Positions 1 to 9,172 of a stretch of DNA of 64,000 nt are shown in pieces (within the stretch, counting starts at the first letter, position 1; every line of letters starts with the position of its first letter). Made by a program: the position numbers and the translations under genes. The stretch spans positions 2,728,001 through 2,792,000 of the forward strand of contig OY770026.1 in the NCBI GenBank assembly GCA_963669455.1, read 5' to 3'. The notes beneath the pieces were generated by a model that was given only the letters and a program-made list of their open reading frames with translations, did not search any database and was not told the DNA's origin. This stretch comes from JAWKWH01 sp963669455 (GTDB lineage Bacteria > Pseudomonadota > Alphaproteobacteria > Rhizobiales > Rhizobiaceae).

Positions 1-2207
1 CCAAAACGCTTTGACGGCCGTGATCCGATTTTTAGCATGGCCAGTTCCTCAACCGGGCTGGCCTGTTGAAAATACGAGATGAAACCGGGCTGGCCGATCA
101 GGGTTGAGTAACTTGCCTGCGACAGGCCGGACAGCGCCTCCAGCGCCTCTTCAAAATCCGGGTTGCGTTTTAGTTCAGGCTCGAAGGGCGACTTTAGCGT
201 ATGTGCCAAAACGCCGGCGGTCAGCACTTCCAACTCGTGCACGGCGGTTCCGCGATTGGCGTATTTCGCCGACACGACCTCGCCCTGCTCGGTCAGGCGC
301 AGCTGGCCGCTTACCGTGTTTGCCGGTTGCGCGGCTATCGACCGCCCTGTCGGGCCGCCGCCGCGGCTGACGGAACCGCCCCGGCCATGGAAGAACCTGA
401 TCGTGACATGCCGTTTTGCCCCGGCATCGGTGATGCGGTGCTGGGCTTTGGCAAGCTCCCAGCGCGAACAGAAAAACCCGCCATCCTTGTTGGAATCGGA
501 ATAGCCGACCATCACTTCCTGATTGTTGCCGTTCTTGCGCAGGGCTTTGCGCACCATCGACACCGAAAACAGGGTACGTAGGATGTCCGGCGCGTTGCGC
601 AGATCATCAATCGTTTCAAACAGCGGTACGACCGGCATCGCCCTGATGGAATAATGATCGTCAAATGACGTCATGCCGCAGTAACGCGCCAGCAGGTAGA
701 CCGCCAGAATGTCATCCGCCGATGTGGTCATGGATAAAATAAAGGCGCCGATCGCTTCGGGGTCCGGCCCCCGGTTCGCCTCGGTGATAACGCGGAATAG
801 CCGGATCATCTCGCGGGTTTCGTCGCTGTAGTCGTCAAACAGATCAATCGGCTCAAAGCCGGTGGCATGGGTTTTCAACTCGTCGCGCAGCCGTTTTGAC
901 CATGCCTCACTGCCGGGCATCGGACCATCGCCGCCCTCGCCTCCCGGCCGAACGCGCCAAATATCGGCCAGCACGCGATTGACCACCGTCGAGTTCTGCC
1001 GGATATCGAGCGAACAGGTTCTAAAGCCAAAAGTCTCGACCTTGCGCCGAAACGGCTTGATCTGATCCTCGCCGATGTCGGTGAGGCCAACCTCATCAAG
1101 CATCTCTTCCAGCGCGACCAGATCTTCGACCAGGCGCGCAGGCGACAGATAGGCTGCGGTTGTCCCGGTTCCGCCATTGGCCATGGTGGTAAGGCGCTGC
1201 GATATGGCGCTTAGATACTGACGTACGATTTCCTTCCGGTTGCGCGCGACAATATCGGCGGCGCCATAGGTTTCACCCAAAAGCCCGGTCAACCGGTCTC
1301 GAAATTCAGCCGGAACATCGATGATGTTGGCGCTTATCGACAGGCGGCGCACCAAAACATCCAACTGGGAAATATAGTGTTTTAGACATAATTGCCTTGC
1401 CCTGGCGATCGTTTCGGCAGTCACTTCCGCCGTGACGTTCGGATTTCCATCGCGGTCACCACCAATCCAGGTTGAAAACCGGATGCAGGCCGGCGCGCTG
1501 GCCTTTGTGCCGGTGTGCATATCACCGAGTGCGTCATCGAAGCGCTTATAGACCTGGCTGGTCGCCTCGAAAATAATCTCGTCGAAAAAGTGCATGCCCC
1601 AGGCACTTTCCTGCGCGATTGTCGGGCGTTCCATGCGTAGTTCGCCGGTCATGATCAGAAGGTCGATTTCGTTTTGCAGTGATTTTATGTGCGCTTCGCG
1701 CTCGCGCGGTGTCCATCGGTCGGTTTCCAGCGTCACCAAAAGGCGATAGATGCGCCGGTGGGCCTCCAGCACGGTGACGCGCTTTGCCTCGGTCGGATGC
1801 GCGGTAATGGTTGGCCCGATGTCGAGCCGTTTTATCGTCTCGGTAATCTCGCCTTGCGAACAGCCGGCATCCTGCAAATCGGCCAGCACATGATAAAATC
1901 CGCCCTTGACCGCCTGAGGCCCGTCGGCCTTTTCCCTCATTCTTCGCCGTTGCATCGCATCATGCTCGAATGCGATCCGCGACAAATGAAACCGGATGCC
2001 CATCATCTGCAACGCAGAGATACAGTCTTTTTCCGGCAGATTGGCAATCGCTCCCTTGCTCTCAAGCAGATGGGCAACAACCGGATAATGCCTGTCTATG
2101 GCTTGGCAGAGCAGCGTATCCAAAAGCGCGAGCGACCCATTGGCCGCCGTCACGTCCAGATCAGTTGCCGGAACATGTTCCTTCATCGCAATTGCCCTAC
2201 CAGCCAT
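1..2207 (-). CDS. ppc: Phosphoenolpyruvate carboxylase, 3' end cut by window edge
   Basis: Anaplerotic cytoplasmic enzyme that carboxylates phosphoenolpyruvate to oxaloacetate. The frame is open from an ATG at 2207 to the window edge, about 735 residues, so roughly the last 150 residues of a usual 880-930 are missing. Visible family motifs are TAHPTE with the catalytic histidine at about residue 137, and the glycine-rich FHGRGGSVSRGGGPT motif at about residue 600, slightly different from the E. coli FHGRGGSIGRGGAPA form. The start at 2207 is supported by a purine-rich GAGGAGGAGG six bases upstream; a second in-frame ATG lies at 2186 without such a site. It is divergent from fructokinase; the 265 bases between them hold no other gene. 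Confidence 0.95.
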   Translation of the reverse strand, partial: MAGRAIAMKEHVPATDLDVTAANGSLALLDTLLCQAIDRHYPVVAHLLESKGAIANLPEKDCISALQMMGIRFHLSRIAFEHDAMQRRRMREKADGPQAVKGGFYHVLADLQDAGCSQGEITETIKRLDIGPTITAHPTEAKRVTVLEAHRRIYRLLVTLETDRWTPREREAHIKSLQNEIDLLIMTGELRMERPTIAQESAWGMHFFDEIIFEATSQVYKRFDDALGDMHTGTKASAPACIRFSTWIGGDRDGNPNVTAEVTAETIARARQLCLKHYISQLDVLVRRLSISANIIDVPAEFRDRLTGLLGETYGAADIVARNRKEIVRQYLSAISQRLTTMANGGTGTTAAYLSPARLVEDLVALEEMLDEVGLTDIGEDQIKPFRRKVETFGFRTCSLDIRQNSTVVNRVLADIWRVRPGGEGGDGPMPGSEAWSKRLRDELKTHATGFEPIDLFDDYSDETREMIRLFRVITEANRGPDPEAIGAFILSMTTSADDILAVYLLARYCGMTSFDDHYSIRAMPVVPLFETIDDLRNAPDILRTLFSVSMVRKALRKNGNNQEVMVGYSDSNKDGGFFCSRWELAKAQHRITDAGAKRHVTIRFFHGRGGSVSRGGGPTGRSIAAQPANTVSGQLRLTEQGEVVSAKYANRGTAVHELEVLTAGVLAHTLKSPFEPELKRNPDFEEALEALSGLSQASYSTLIGQPGFISYFQQASPVEELAMLKIGSRPSKRF

Positions 2208-2472
2208 TGGCAGCCTCCTCCTCGCCCCTAAAACCGGCTCATTTTTGCAGCAGTGCAGCCATTCGTTAAATCCTGACCACGACCTAGCGCATTGCTTAAA
2301 GAGACATACACAAGCGCGGGGTTGCAAGCTGCCCATAAGGGTGGTTTTCGCACCTGGAGCCGTTTTGACTGTTCCGGCTTGCTGCAAACCGCAACAGCGT
2401 TACAGCACAAATTCCGGTTAAATATCTGCCCGTGCGATTTGATATCTCGTTTGCCTGGTTTATAGCACGGCG

Positions 2473-3408
2473 ATGATCTTGTGTTGCGGCGATGCCCTGG
2501 TCGATATGCTGCCCCGGAAATCTGAGGCCGGAGAGAGCGCTTATGTACCATGCGCCGGCGGTGCGAGCCTTAATACCGCAATCGCGCTTGGCCGGCTTGG
2601 CGTACCGGTCGAGTTTTTTTCAGGCATCTCTTCTGATCTTTTCGGCAGTTTGCTGGCGAAAAGCCTGGCCGCCAGCCATGTCAACACGAGATATGCCGTC
2701 CGCACGGCACGACCGACCACGCTGGCGTTTGTCGATTTGAGTGGCGGACAGGCCAATTACACCTTTTACAGCGAAAACGCCGCCGACCGGATGCTTCAAA
2801 CGGGCGATCTGCCAGGGCTCGATGCATCCGTTGCCGCATTGCAGTTCGGCGCGATCAGCCTGGCGCAGGAACCGTGCGGAACCGCCTATGAAGCGCTGAT
2901 GCAGCGCGAGCACGATAAGCGCGTCATCCTGCTCGACCCCAATATAAGGCCGGGATTTATCGCCGACCGGCAGGCGCATCTGGCGCGGATGCAGCGCATG
3001 ATCGCCATGGCCGACATCGTCAAGGTCTCCGATGAGGATCTGGCCTGGTTTGGCGAAGACGGCGGCACCGCTGCGATCGCGGCCCGGTGGCTTGAAAAAG
3101 GCCCGAAACTGATCATCGTGACAAAGGGCGCCGATGGTTCAACCGCCTATCATGGCGCTGGAAACGTTCATATCGATACCGATCCGGTTAAGGTCGTTGA
3201 TACCGTCGGCGCCGGCGATACTTTTAGCGCCGGGCTTCTGGCATCCTTGTGGCGTGACGGGCTATTGGCCAAAAAGGCGCTTGCCGCGGTGGACGGCGAG
3301 GCAATCCAGCGCGCCCTGTCGCTTGGCAACAAGGTGGCGGCGATCACCGTCTCGCGGGCCGGTGCAAACCCGCCCTGGGCCAGCGAAATCGGCTTTGAAA
3401 CGATCTAA
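2473..3408 (+). CDS. frk: Fructokinase, PfkB/ribokinase family
   Basis: Phosphorylates a sugar, most likely fructose to fructose 6-phosphate, in the cytoplasm. The 311-residue protein has the N-terminal glycine motif CGDALVDMLP, a GGASLNTA sugar-binding segment near residue 30, a DPNIRPG segment mid-protein, and the PfkB signature DTVGAGDTFSAGL at residues 243-255 with catalytic Asp about 249. Pgi starts 25 bases downstream on the same strand, so the pair would feed fructose through fructose 6-phosphate into glucose 6-phosphate metabolism. That neighbourhood favours fructokinase over ribokinase, but specificity is inferred. The ATG at 2473 has no strong ribosome-binding site. Confidence 0.88.
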   Translation: MILCCGDALVDMLPRKSEAGESAYVPCAGGASLNTAIALGRLGVPVEFFSGISSDLFGSLLAKSLAASHVNTRYAVRTARPTTLAFVDLSGGQANYTFYSENAADRMLQTGDLPGLDASVAALQFGAISLAQEPCGTAYEALMQREHDKRVILLDPNIRPGFIADRQAHLARMQRMIAMADIVKVSDEDLAWFGEDGGTAAIAARWLEKGPKLIIVTKGADGSTAYHGAGNVHIDTDPVKVVDTVGAGDTFSAGLLASLWRDGLLAKKALAAVDGEAIQRALSLGNKVAAITVSRAGANPPWASEIGFETI

Positions 3409-3433
3409 ATCATGTTCGGGAACTTCACGTCCA

Positions 3434-5080
3434 ATGGCTGAGACAATCGACAAAGCGCTGAAAAAACTTCGCGAGGAAACCCGGCAGACCAGGCCGGAGG
3501 ACATGAGCGAGGCATTTGCCCTGGACGCGGACCGGGCACACCGTTTCAGCGTGATGCACGGCGATTTGATGCTCGATTATTCCAAATGCGCGGTCTCCGA
3601 TCAGATCATGTCGGCCCTGTTTGATCTCGCCCGGGCCTGCGACCTGGAACAACGGCGCGATGCCATGCTGTCGGGCGAGCCCATCAACACGACCGAAAAC
3701 CGGGCCGTGCTGCACACCGCCTTGCGGGCGCCCAAAACCATTCCCATCCACACGGGCGGCGAGGATGTGTCGGGCAGTGTCGCAGCCACTTTGGATTCAA
3801 TGTCCTCTTTTGCCGACAAAATCCGTTCCGGTTATGCCTCGGGCGTATCGGGCAAAAAATTTTCCGATATCGTCAATATCGGTATTGGCGGCTCTGATCT
3901 TGGGCCCGCCATGGCGACGCTTGCGCTTCGGCCTTATCATGACGGTCCGCGTTGTCATTTCGTGTCCAATGTCGATGGTGCCGGCATTGCCGATGTTCTG
4001 GACAAGCTCGACCCGGCCTCGACGCTGTTCATCGTGGCGTCAAAAACATTCACCACGATCGAGACCATGACCAATGCCGAAACGGCAAGGCGCTGGATCG
4101 CCGGCAATCTCGGCGAAGCGGCGGTCGGTGTTCATTTCGCCGCCGTTTCCACCGCGCTCGGCAGGGTTCGTGCCTTCGGCATTGATGAAAGCCGCACATT
4201 CGGGTTCTGGGACTGGGTTGGCGGGCGATACTCGATCTGGTCGGCCATCGGCCTGCCGCTGATGATCGCCATCGGGCCACGGGCGTTTCGCGAGTTTCTG
4301 GATGGAGCCCATGCGATCGACCGGCATTTCGAGATTGCGCCGATGGAGCAAAACCTTCCGGTTTTGCTGGGGCTTATAGGCTACTGGCACCGGCAGATCA
4401 TGGATTATCCAAGCCGGGCAATCATTCCCTACGATCAACGCCTGTCCCGGTTTCCGGCCTATCTGCAGCAGTTGGACATGGAATCAAACGGCAAGCGCGT
4501 CGGTCTTGACGGCGAGCCGCTCAAGCACAAATCAGGCCCGATCGTCTGGGGCGAACCCGGCACCAACGGCCAACATGCCTTTTTTCAGCTTTTGCACCTT
4601 GGAACCGACATTGTGCCGGTCGAGTTTTTGCTGGCGGCAAAAGGTCATGAGCCGCATCTCGATCATCATCATCGCCTGCTGATTGCCAATTGCGTGGCCC
4701 AGTCCGAAGCCTTGATGCGCGGCCGGTCCAAGCTTCAAGCCGCCGCCAACATGGCCAATCAGGGCATTGACAGGCAGGAAACCGCCAGGCTTACCGGGCA
4801 CAGGACATTTCCCGGCAACCGGCCATCAGTCACCATCCTCTATGAAAAGCTGACACCGCATGTTCTGGGCGAACTGATCGCCCTTTACGAACACCGCGTG
4901 TTCGTCGAGGCCGCGCTATACGGCATCAATGCGTTCGATCAATGGGGCGTGGAGCTGGGCAAGGAAATGGCAACCGTACTGTTGCCGGTGGTCGAACGGC
5001 AAGCCTCCATTGAAGGCCACGATACATCAACGCAAAACCTGCTCGCCCGGATTTTCACGCTGCGTGATCACGATGGATAG
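3434..5080 (+). CDS. pgi: Glucose-6-phosphate isomerase
   Basis: Interconverts glucose 6-phosphate and fructose 6-phosphate. The protein is 548 residues, normal for the family, with the expected blocks in order: IGIGGSDLGP, SKTFTTIETMTNAETAR, FGFWDWVGGRYS, YLQQLDMESNGKR, WGEPGTNGQHAF and a C-terminal GVELGKEMA. The reading frame is open much further upstream, to 3134 inside fructokinase, but homology begins at MAETIDKALKK, so I take the ATG at 3434. It forms a two-gene operon with the upstream fructokinase and is convergent with the thioesterase gene, whose end lies nine bases beyond the pgi stop. Confidence 0.95.
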   Translation: MAETIDKALKKLREETRQTRPEDMSEAFALDADRAHRFSVMHGDLMLDYSKCAVSDQIMSALFDLARACDLEQRRDAMLSGEPINTTENRAVLHTALRAPKTIPIHTGGEDVSGSVAATLDSMSSFADKIRSGYASGVSGKKFSDIVNIGIGGSDLGPAMATLALRPYHDGPRCHFVSNVDGAGIADVLDKLDPASTLFIVASKTFTTIETMTNAETARRWIAGNLGEAAVGVHFAAVSTALGRVRAFGIDESRTFGFWDWVGGRYSIWSAIGLPLMIAIGPRAFREFLDGAHAIDRHFEIAPMEQNLPVLLGLIGYWHRQIMDYPSRAIIPYDQRLSRFPAYLQQLDMESNGKRVGLDGEPLKHKSGPIVWGEPGTNGQHAFFQLLHLGTDIVPVEFLLAAKGHEPHLDHHHRLLIANCVAQSEALMRGRSKLQAAANMANQGIDRQETARLTGHRTFPGNRPSVTILYEKLTPHVLGELIALYEHRVFVEAALYGINAFDQWGVELGKEMATVLLPVVERQASIEGHDTSTQNLLARIFTLRDHDG

Positions 5081-5089
5081 CGCAGCCGG

Positions 5090-5524
5090 TCAAATGACAA
5101 TGGTTTGAAGCGCCGCCCGCAATGGGTCATTCAACGGCATTGGCGCCCGCGTTTTCCGGTCCACATAGACATGGACAAAAAAGCCTTCTGCCGAGGCGGT
5201 TTGCTCTTCATTGCGAAACAGGCCGATTTCATAGCGGACCGAAGAGTTGCCAAGCCGGGCAACCCGAATGCCGGCCGTGACGATATCGGGAAACGCCATT
5301 TCGGCGAAATAGCGGCACCCGGTCTCCACAACGAGACCGACCTGTCTGCCGCCGGAAAAATCCAGCACGCCCTGCTCCATCAGCCAGCCGTTTACCGCCG
5401 TGTCAAACAGCGAATAATGCACCACATTGTTCATGTGGCCGTAGGCGTCATTGTCCATCCAGCGGGTCGTGACTTGCCTAAAGGTACGGTATTCGGCGCG
5501 CGGTGACGGTTCGGTGCGTTTCAT
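5090..5524 (-). CDS. Acyl-CoA thioesterase, 4-hydroxybenzoyl-CoA thioesterase-like hotdog fold
   Basis: A 144-residue single hotdog-domain protein. The N-terminal block TRWMDNDAYGHMNN is the family active-site region (Asp in the WMDND segment, followed by GHMNNV), and HYSLFDTAVNGWL begins the central helix. Proteins of this kind hydrolyse short or medium acyl-CoA thioesters; the physiological substrate cannot be told from the sequence. It is convergent with pgi and has a family A repeat 16 bases upstream of its start codon, so its promoter must lie in or beyond that repeat. Confidence 0.8.
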   Translation of the reverse strand: MKRTEPSPRAEYRTFRQVTTRWMDNDAYGHMNNVVHYSLFDTAVNGWLMEQGVLDFSGGRQVGLVVETGCRYFAEMAFPDIVTAGIRVARLGNSSVRYEIGLFRNEEQTASAEGFFVHVYVDRKTRAPMPLNDPLRAALQTIVI

Positions 5525-5540
5525 AATGGAACTTTGCTTT

Positions 5541-5887
5541 AGAGCGTGTCTTGCCTAAATGGAATCGTTTGAGCGCAGGTAATTTGTGTCCTGGCCCCTC
5601 TCTCGGCGGCGCTTCGCTTGCCTGCCGGGTCAACGAGGAGCGTGACGCGACGCGGGTACGTACCCGTTAGCTTCGCGCGACAACATCCAGGGCGCAAAGA
5701 ACCAAGCTGAAACGATTTGGGTTTGCTGTTTTCTTTCAAAACCCTAACTTCACCTGCTTGGAGGTCTTTTTCACGGACAGTGTCGTCAAAATCCTCGCAC
5801 GATCGTTTGATCGCACTCCGGTGTTTTCCTAACTGCCGCAAAAAATCCTCTCCATCAAACTGATCCCATTTAAACAAGACACGCTCC
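5541..5887. repeat. Dispersed repeat family A, copy 1 (about 347 bp)
   Basis: First of three homologous copies (others at 8359-8695 and 26056-26363). The left end AGAGCGTGTCTTGCCTAAAT matches the inverted right end at about 5866-5887. It contains a palindrome CGGGTAC/GTACCCG at 5653-5666. A minus-strand reading frame crosses it but is broken in copy 2, so I do not call it a gene. From 5888 to the GntR start at 6225 I see no gene, only the palindrome described at 6141. Confidence 0.85.
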
Positions 5888-6140
5888 AGGTCCTGCCAGC
5901 AAACTGGTTTCGGGTTTGGCATAATACGGGCTCTACCGCTGCCAGGGCGGAAAGACCGTCGTTTCCACCGCAAGGGATATGGCCAGAACATGGGAGTGTA
6001 GCATCGCCAACGTTAAAAGCCACATGGGAACGGCCGTTCTTTCGGCGCCAACATTGCTGTGAAGAGAATTTGCGCTGGTCTGCCCGCAACGGCAAGCACG
6101 TCACCGGCATATCTGCCGGAACGGTCAACGCGGCATGGAA

Positions 6141-6166
6141 TTCTTGTATAATATATCTTACAAGAA
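6141..6166. promoter_or_regulatory. Palindromic operator candidate upstream of GntR gene
   Basis: Perfect 8-bp arms TTCTTGTA and TACAAGAA flank a 10-bp AT-rich centre (TAATATATCT), 58 bases before the GntR/UTRA start codon. Spacing and position fit an autoregulatory operator overlapping the promoter. Function is inferred from location only. Confidence 0.5.
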
Positions 6167-6224
6167 GTGACGTCGGCACAATTTGAGCCTGCCAGGCGTA
6201 TCTGGGTTTTGATGGAGCGAATTG

Positions 6225-6959
6225 ATGCCCCAACCGTCAGCAAAATCAAATTTCACCTATAAACCTCTCTATATCCAGGTGAAGGAAGGCCTTGTCGGCT
6301 ATCTGATCGACGGAACCTGGCAACCGGGACAGCTTATACCATCTGAAATCGAACTGGCCCGCCAGACCGGCGTCAGCCAGGGTACGGTGCGCAAAGCGCT
6401 CGATGCGATGACCGCCGAACACCTTTTGATACGCCGGCAGGGCCGCGGCACCTATGTCGCTGTGCCTGAGGAAAGCCAAATCCTGTTTCGCTATTATCGC
6501 ATGCGTCCGGACCGCGGCGAACACTCGTTTCCCACGTCAACCATACTCAGTTCAAACGTACAGAAGGCAAATGACCTTGAATGCCGGGCTCTCAATCTCA
6601 ACACAGGCGACGACATCATCTGCATTTTGCGAATTCGCAAGATCGGCGGCACGCCAATTCTAACCGAAACAATAGCGCTTCCGGTTTCCCGCTTTGACGG
6701 TTTCGCTGAGTTGGATGTCATCCCCAACAATGTCTATCAGCTTTATTCGGAACGCTGGGGGATTACCGTGGCGCGCGCTTCGGAGCGGCTGAAGGCGGTT
6801 TTGTCAAACGCATCGGATGCCGGTCTTTTAGGATGCGAAACCGCTGCGCCACTGCTTCAGATTTCGCGTGTGGCCTATGATCTTGAAGACAAGCCGGTCG
6901 AGCTACGGCTATCGCGCTGTCTGACGGATCAGTTTCACTATCAAGTCGATTTGAATTGA
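6225..6959 (+). CDS. GntR-family transcriptional regulator with UTRA domain (HutC subfamily)
   Basis: A 244-residue regulator. The N-terminal winged helix (YIQVKEGLVGYLIDG, IPSEIELARQTGVSQGTVRKAL, LIRRQGRGTYVA) is typical GntR, and the remainder fits a UTRA ligand-binding domain. The frame allows TTG at 6222, but the adjacent ATG at 6225 sits seven bases after GGAG and is preferred. A perfect palindrome lies 58 bases upstream and may be its operator. The next genes on this strand are merF and a GDCCVxC gene; a link is not evident. The ligand is unknown. Confidence 0.88.
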   Translation: MPQPSAKSNFTYKPLYIQVKEGLVGYLIDGTWQPGQLIPSEIELARQTGVSQGTVRKALDAMTAEHLLIRRQGRGTYVAVPEESQILFRYYRMRPDRGEHSFPTSTILSSNVQKANDLECRALNLNTGDDIICILRIRKIGGTPILTETIALPVSRFDGFAELDVIPNNVYQLYSERWGITVARASERLKAVLSNASDAGLLGCETAAPLLQISRVAYDLEDKPVELRLSRCLTDQFHYQVDLN

Positions 6960-6992
6960 ACAACACGCAGTCCTGCCACTAAGAAAAACACC

Positions 6993-7196
6993 ATGGCACA
7001 TGATCGACTGTTCAAAATCGGACTTACCGGCACAATTGTCACGGCAATCTGCTGCTTTACGCCGCTATTGCCGTTCCTGCTTGGCGCAGCAGGTCTTTCC
7101 TTGCTTACCGGATATTTGGATATCGTCCTGCTTCCGCTATTGGTGGTCTTTGCTGGAATGACGATTTTCGCATTTTGGAAAAGGCGAGCCGTGTGA
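6993..7196 (+). CDS. merF: MerF-like mercuric ion transport membrane protein, short form
   Basis: A 67-residue inner-membrane protein with two predicted helices (about residues 8-33 and 38-60). It carries the vicinal cysteine pair in AICCFTP of helix 1, followed by LLGAAGLSLLTGYLD, which closely resembles MerF. Classical MerF has a second cysteine pair near its C-terminus; this protein stops at FWKRRAV and lacks it. The downstream GDCCVxC gene overlaps its stop codon by GTGA, so the two are translationally coupled. No merA, merT, merP or merR is in the window, so mercury transport is a family-based inference. Confidence 0.75.
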   Translation: MAHDRLFKIGLTGTIVTAICCFTPLLPFLLGAAGLSLLTGYLDIVLLPLLVVFAGMTIFAFWKRRAV

Positions 7197-7396
7197 CCGA
7201 CGCTGTTTCGACCATTACCTGTCCAAAATGCGGCCATCGTGAAACTGAAACCATGCCGACCAATGCCTGCCAGTGGTTTTATGACTGCAAGGGATGTAAG
7301 GCGCTTTTAAAGCCGCTTGCGGGTGATTGTTGTGTGTTCTGCTCCTATGGTACCGCGCCCTGCCCGCCTGTGCAGGAAGGCAATGCCTGTTGCTGA
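7193..7396 (+). CDS. GDCCVxC-domain small cysteine-rich protein
   Basis: A 67-residue protein with eleven cysteines: a CPKC pair near the N-terminus, a DCKGC segment, the defining GDCCVFCSYGT motif and a C-terminal CC. The family, some members of which are selenoproteins, often sits next to merF-like genes; here the motif uses ordinary cysteine codons. The GTG at 7193 overlaps the merF stop as GTGA and is preferred over the in-frame TTG at 7175. Its biochemical role is not established. A metal-binding partner for the neighbouring MerF-like protein is an inference. Confidence 0.72.
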   Translation: MTDAVSTITCPKCGHRETETMPTNACQWFYDCKGCKALLKPLAGDCCVFCSYGTAPCPPVQEGNACC

Positions 7397-7415
7397 ACCG
7401 GGGCTATCAGCCGCC

Positions 7416-8306
7416 TCAGCCTTGCATAAACAAGTCGACCTCCGCCCGTGACGGAATGCCGATGCGGCCGCCAAACCGGGTGCATTTAAGCGACGCGACC
7501 GTATTGGCAAAAACAATGGCATCCTTTTCGCCGGCCCCCTCGCCCAGCATAAGCGCAAAAGCGCCATGCCATGCATCTCCGGCACCAAGCGTGTCGACGG
7601 CCTCAACCTGCGGCGGGCGTATGGTTTTTACCGTACCGTTTTCAAGATAGGTCACGCCTAGCGCACCATCGGTAAAACACACCCAAGCACCGGTTTGTGA
7701 CGCGGCCTGCTTCAAGCCTTCAGTCAAATCGTCCTGGCCGCAAAAATCCCGCAAACCCTGAGCCGAAAAGGCGATATGCGATGCTATTTCAAGGGCTTCG
7801 GCGGCCGGTTCGATAGGAGCCTCGGCATCAACAATGCCAGGCTTGCCCCGGTTTTTTGCCGCCGTCAGCACCGCCAATGCGCCTGCTGGCCAGCGCGTAT
7901 CGACAAGCGCGGCGTCAAAATCCTCGCCCAGTGCAGCGGCAAGCCAGCCTGCATCCTCAGGCAAATTGGGATCGCGAAAACTGACGATCTGCCGCTCCGC
8001 CTGCCGGTCGACCAATACCGAGGCATAGGGCGAACGCACGCCTTCAAATGAGCGCAAGAGACTGCAATCAACCCCGTCGGCCTCAAGATCGGCCCTGGTG
8101 ATGCCGCCAATCGTGTCATCACCAAGTCTGGACGCCAGTTTAGCTTTCCCGCCGAGACGTGCGACGGCCACCGCCGCGCTTGCGGCACACCCGCCGCCAA
8201 CCACTGCGGAATCAAGCGCGCGGTATTTTTCCGCCTGGTCCGGCATCTTTTCGACCTGAAAGACAAAGTCGGTTACGGCTACCCCAGCGAGTAGAACGGT
8301 AATCAT
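7416..8306 (-). CDS. PfkB-family sugar kinase
   Basis: A 296-residue kinase. It shows the GGGCAASAAVAVARLGG sugar-binding segment near residue 35 and the C-terminal signature DTLGAGDAWHGAF with the catalytic base Asp. It resembles the ketohexokinase and sulfofructose-kinase branch more than classical fructokinase, but substrate cannot be assigned. The start is taken as the ATG at 8306; an in-frame GTG at 8327 is possible, and neither has a clear ribosome-binding site. A family A repeat lies 52 bases upstream of this start. It is convergent with the merF pair, about 20 bases away. Confidence 0.8.
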   Translation of the reverse strand: MITVLLAGVAVTDFVFQVEKMPDQAEKYRALDSAVVGGGCAASAAVAVARLGGKAKLASRLGDDTIGGITRADLEADGVDCSLLRSFEGVRSPYASVLVDRQAERQIVSFRDPNLPEDAGWLAAALGEDFDAALVDTRWPAGALAVLTAAKNRGKPGIVDAEAPIEPAAEALEIASHIAFSAQGLRDFCGQDDLTEGLKQAASQTGAWVCFTDGALGVTYLENGTVKTIRPPQVEAVDTLGAGDAWHGAFALMLGEGAGEKDAIVFANTVASLKCTRFGGRIGIPSRAEVDLFMQG

Positions 8307-8358
8307 GGCAAAGCAGGTATCCAACACGATTGTTTGCGATAAAGTGCCTTCTGGCTAT

Positions 8359-8695
8359 AGAGCGTATCCGGTTTAAATGGAATCGTTTGAACGCCGCTAA
8401 TTTGTGCCCTGACCCCCCTCTCGGCGGCGCTTTGCTTGCCTGCCGGGTCAACGAGAAGCGTGGGGCGACGCGGTGTAAACACCGCGACGCCGTTCAGGGT
8501 GCAAAGGAGCAAGTTCAAACGGTTGCGGTTTATTCGAATATCTCAATATCATGGCCTTCAATCGGCTTGGTGGTCTTTTACGTCTCGGCAGTGTCGAAAT
8601 CCTCGCCCGATCGTTTGATCGCACTCCGGTGTTCTCCTCGCCGAACCGAAAAATCCTCACCATCAAACCGCTCCCATTTTAAGCCGGATGCGCTC
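8359..8695. repeat. Dispersed repeat family A, copy 2 (about 337 bp)
   Basis: Most diverged of the three copies. The ends AGAGCGTATCCGG and, inverted, GAGCGCATCCGG pair with one another while differing from the ends of copies 1 and 3, so left and right ends changed together. The inner hairpin is GCGGTGT/ACACCGC at 8470-8485, again with both arms changed relative to the other copies. The minus-strand frame that is open in copies 1 and 3 hits a stop here. The following 195 bases to acpXL show no gene. Confidence 0.82.
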
Positions 8696-8890
8696 AAGAA
8701 CTGCCGGGATAATCACAAGCGGGTTTGGGGTCATGGGTGCCGCAGCCTTGATCGCCGTTACCGATGAATCAGGAAATAATCGCTTCTCTGTCTTGGCAAC
8801 CACACGCTTTACACTTTTACTTGGCGCAAAAAACCGTTAGAAGCGCCCGATAATTTTGAGAAATGCCGCAGCCTCCCAAGGAAATTCAAC

Positions 8891-9172
8891 GTGTCTGAAA
8901 TATTCGACAAGGTCGCCGACATAATCGCTGAAACCAGTGAAATCGACCGTGAGACCATCACGCCGGAAAGCCATACCATTGACGATCTGGGCATCGACAG
9001 CCTTGATTTTCTGGATATCGTATTTGCGATCGACAAGGAATTTTCAATTAAAATTCCGCTCGAAAAATGGACCCAGGAAGTCAATGACGGCATGGCCTCG
9101 ACGGAGGAATATTTCGTCATGAAAAACCTTTGCAGCAAAATTGGCGAGCTCATTGAAGCCAGGAATGCCTGA
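8891..9172 (+). CDS. acpXL: Acyl carrier protein AcpXL for very-long-chain fatty acids
   Basis: A 93-residue dedicated acyl carrier protein that carries the C26-C28 hydroxylated acyl chain attached to lipid A in Rhizobiales. The phosphopantetheine site is GIDSLDFLD with Ser about 37. Length and the C-terminal extension fit AcpXL rather than the 78-residue housekeeping ACP. The start is GTG at 8891, preceded by AAGGAA. It heads a co-directional set with two ketosynthase-type genes, an alcohol dehydrogenase and LpxXL, which secures the assignment. The fabZ-type dehydratase gene commonly found next in this locus is absent here. Confidence 0.93.
   Translation: MSEIFDKVADIIAETSEIDRETITPESHTIDDLGIDSLDFLDIVFAIDKEFSIKIPLEKWTQEVNDGMASTEEYFVMKNLCSKIGELIEARNA

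Noticed and set aside
3134..3433. Extended pgi frame upstream of 3434
   Set aside because: It runs through fructokinase in another frame, and the extra 100 residues do not resemble glucose-6-phosphate isomerase.
5539..5991. Minus-strand open frame of 150 codons across repeat A copy 1, with a similar 99-codon frame at 26054-26353
   Set aside because: The two frames look alike because the DNA is nearly identical. In the diverged copy 2 the frame meets a stop, and no ribosome-binding site or homology is seen.
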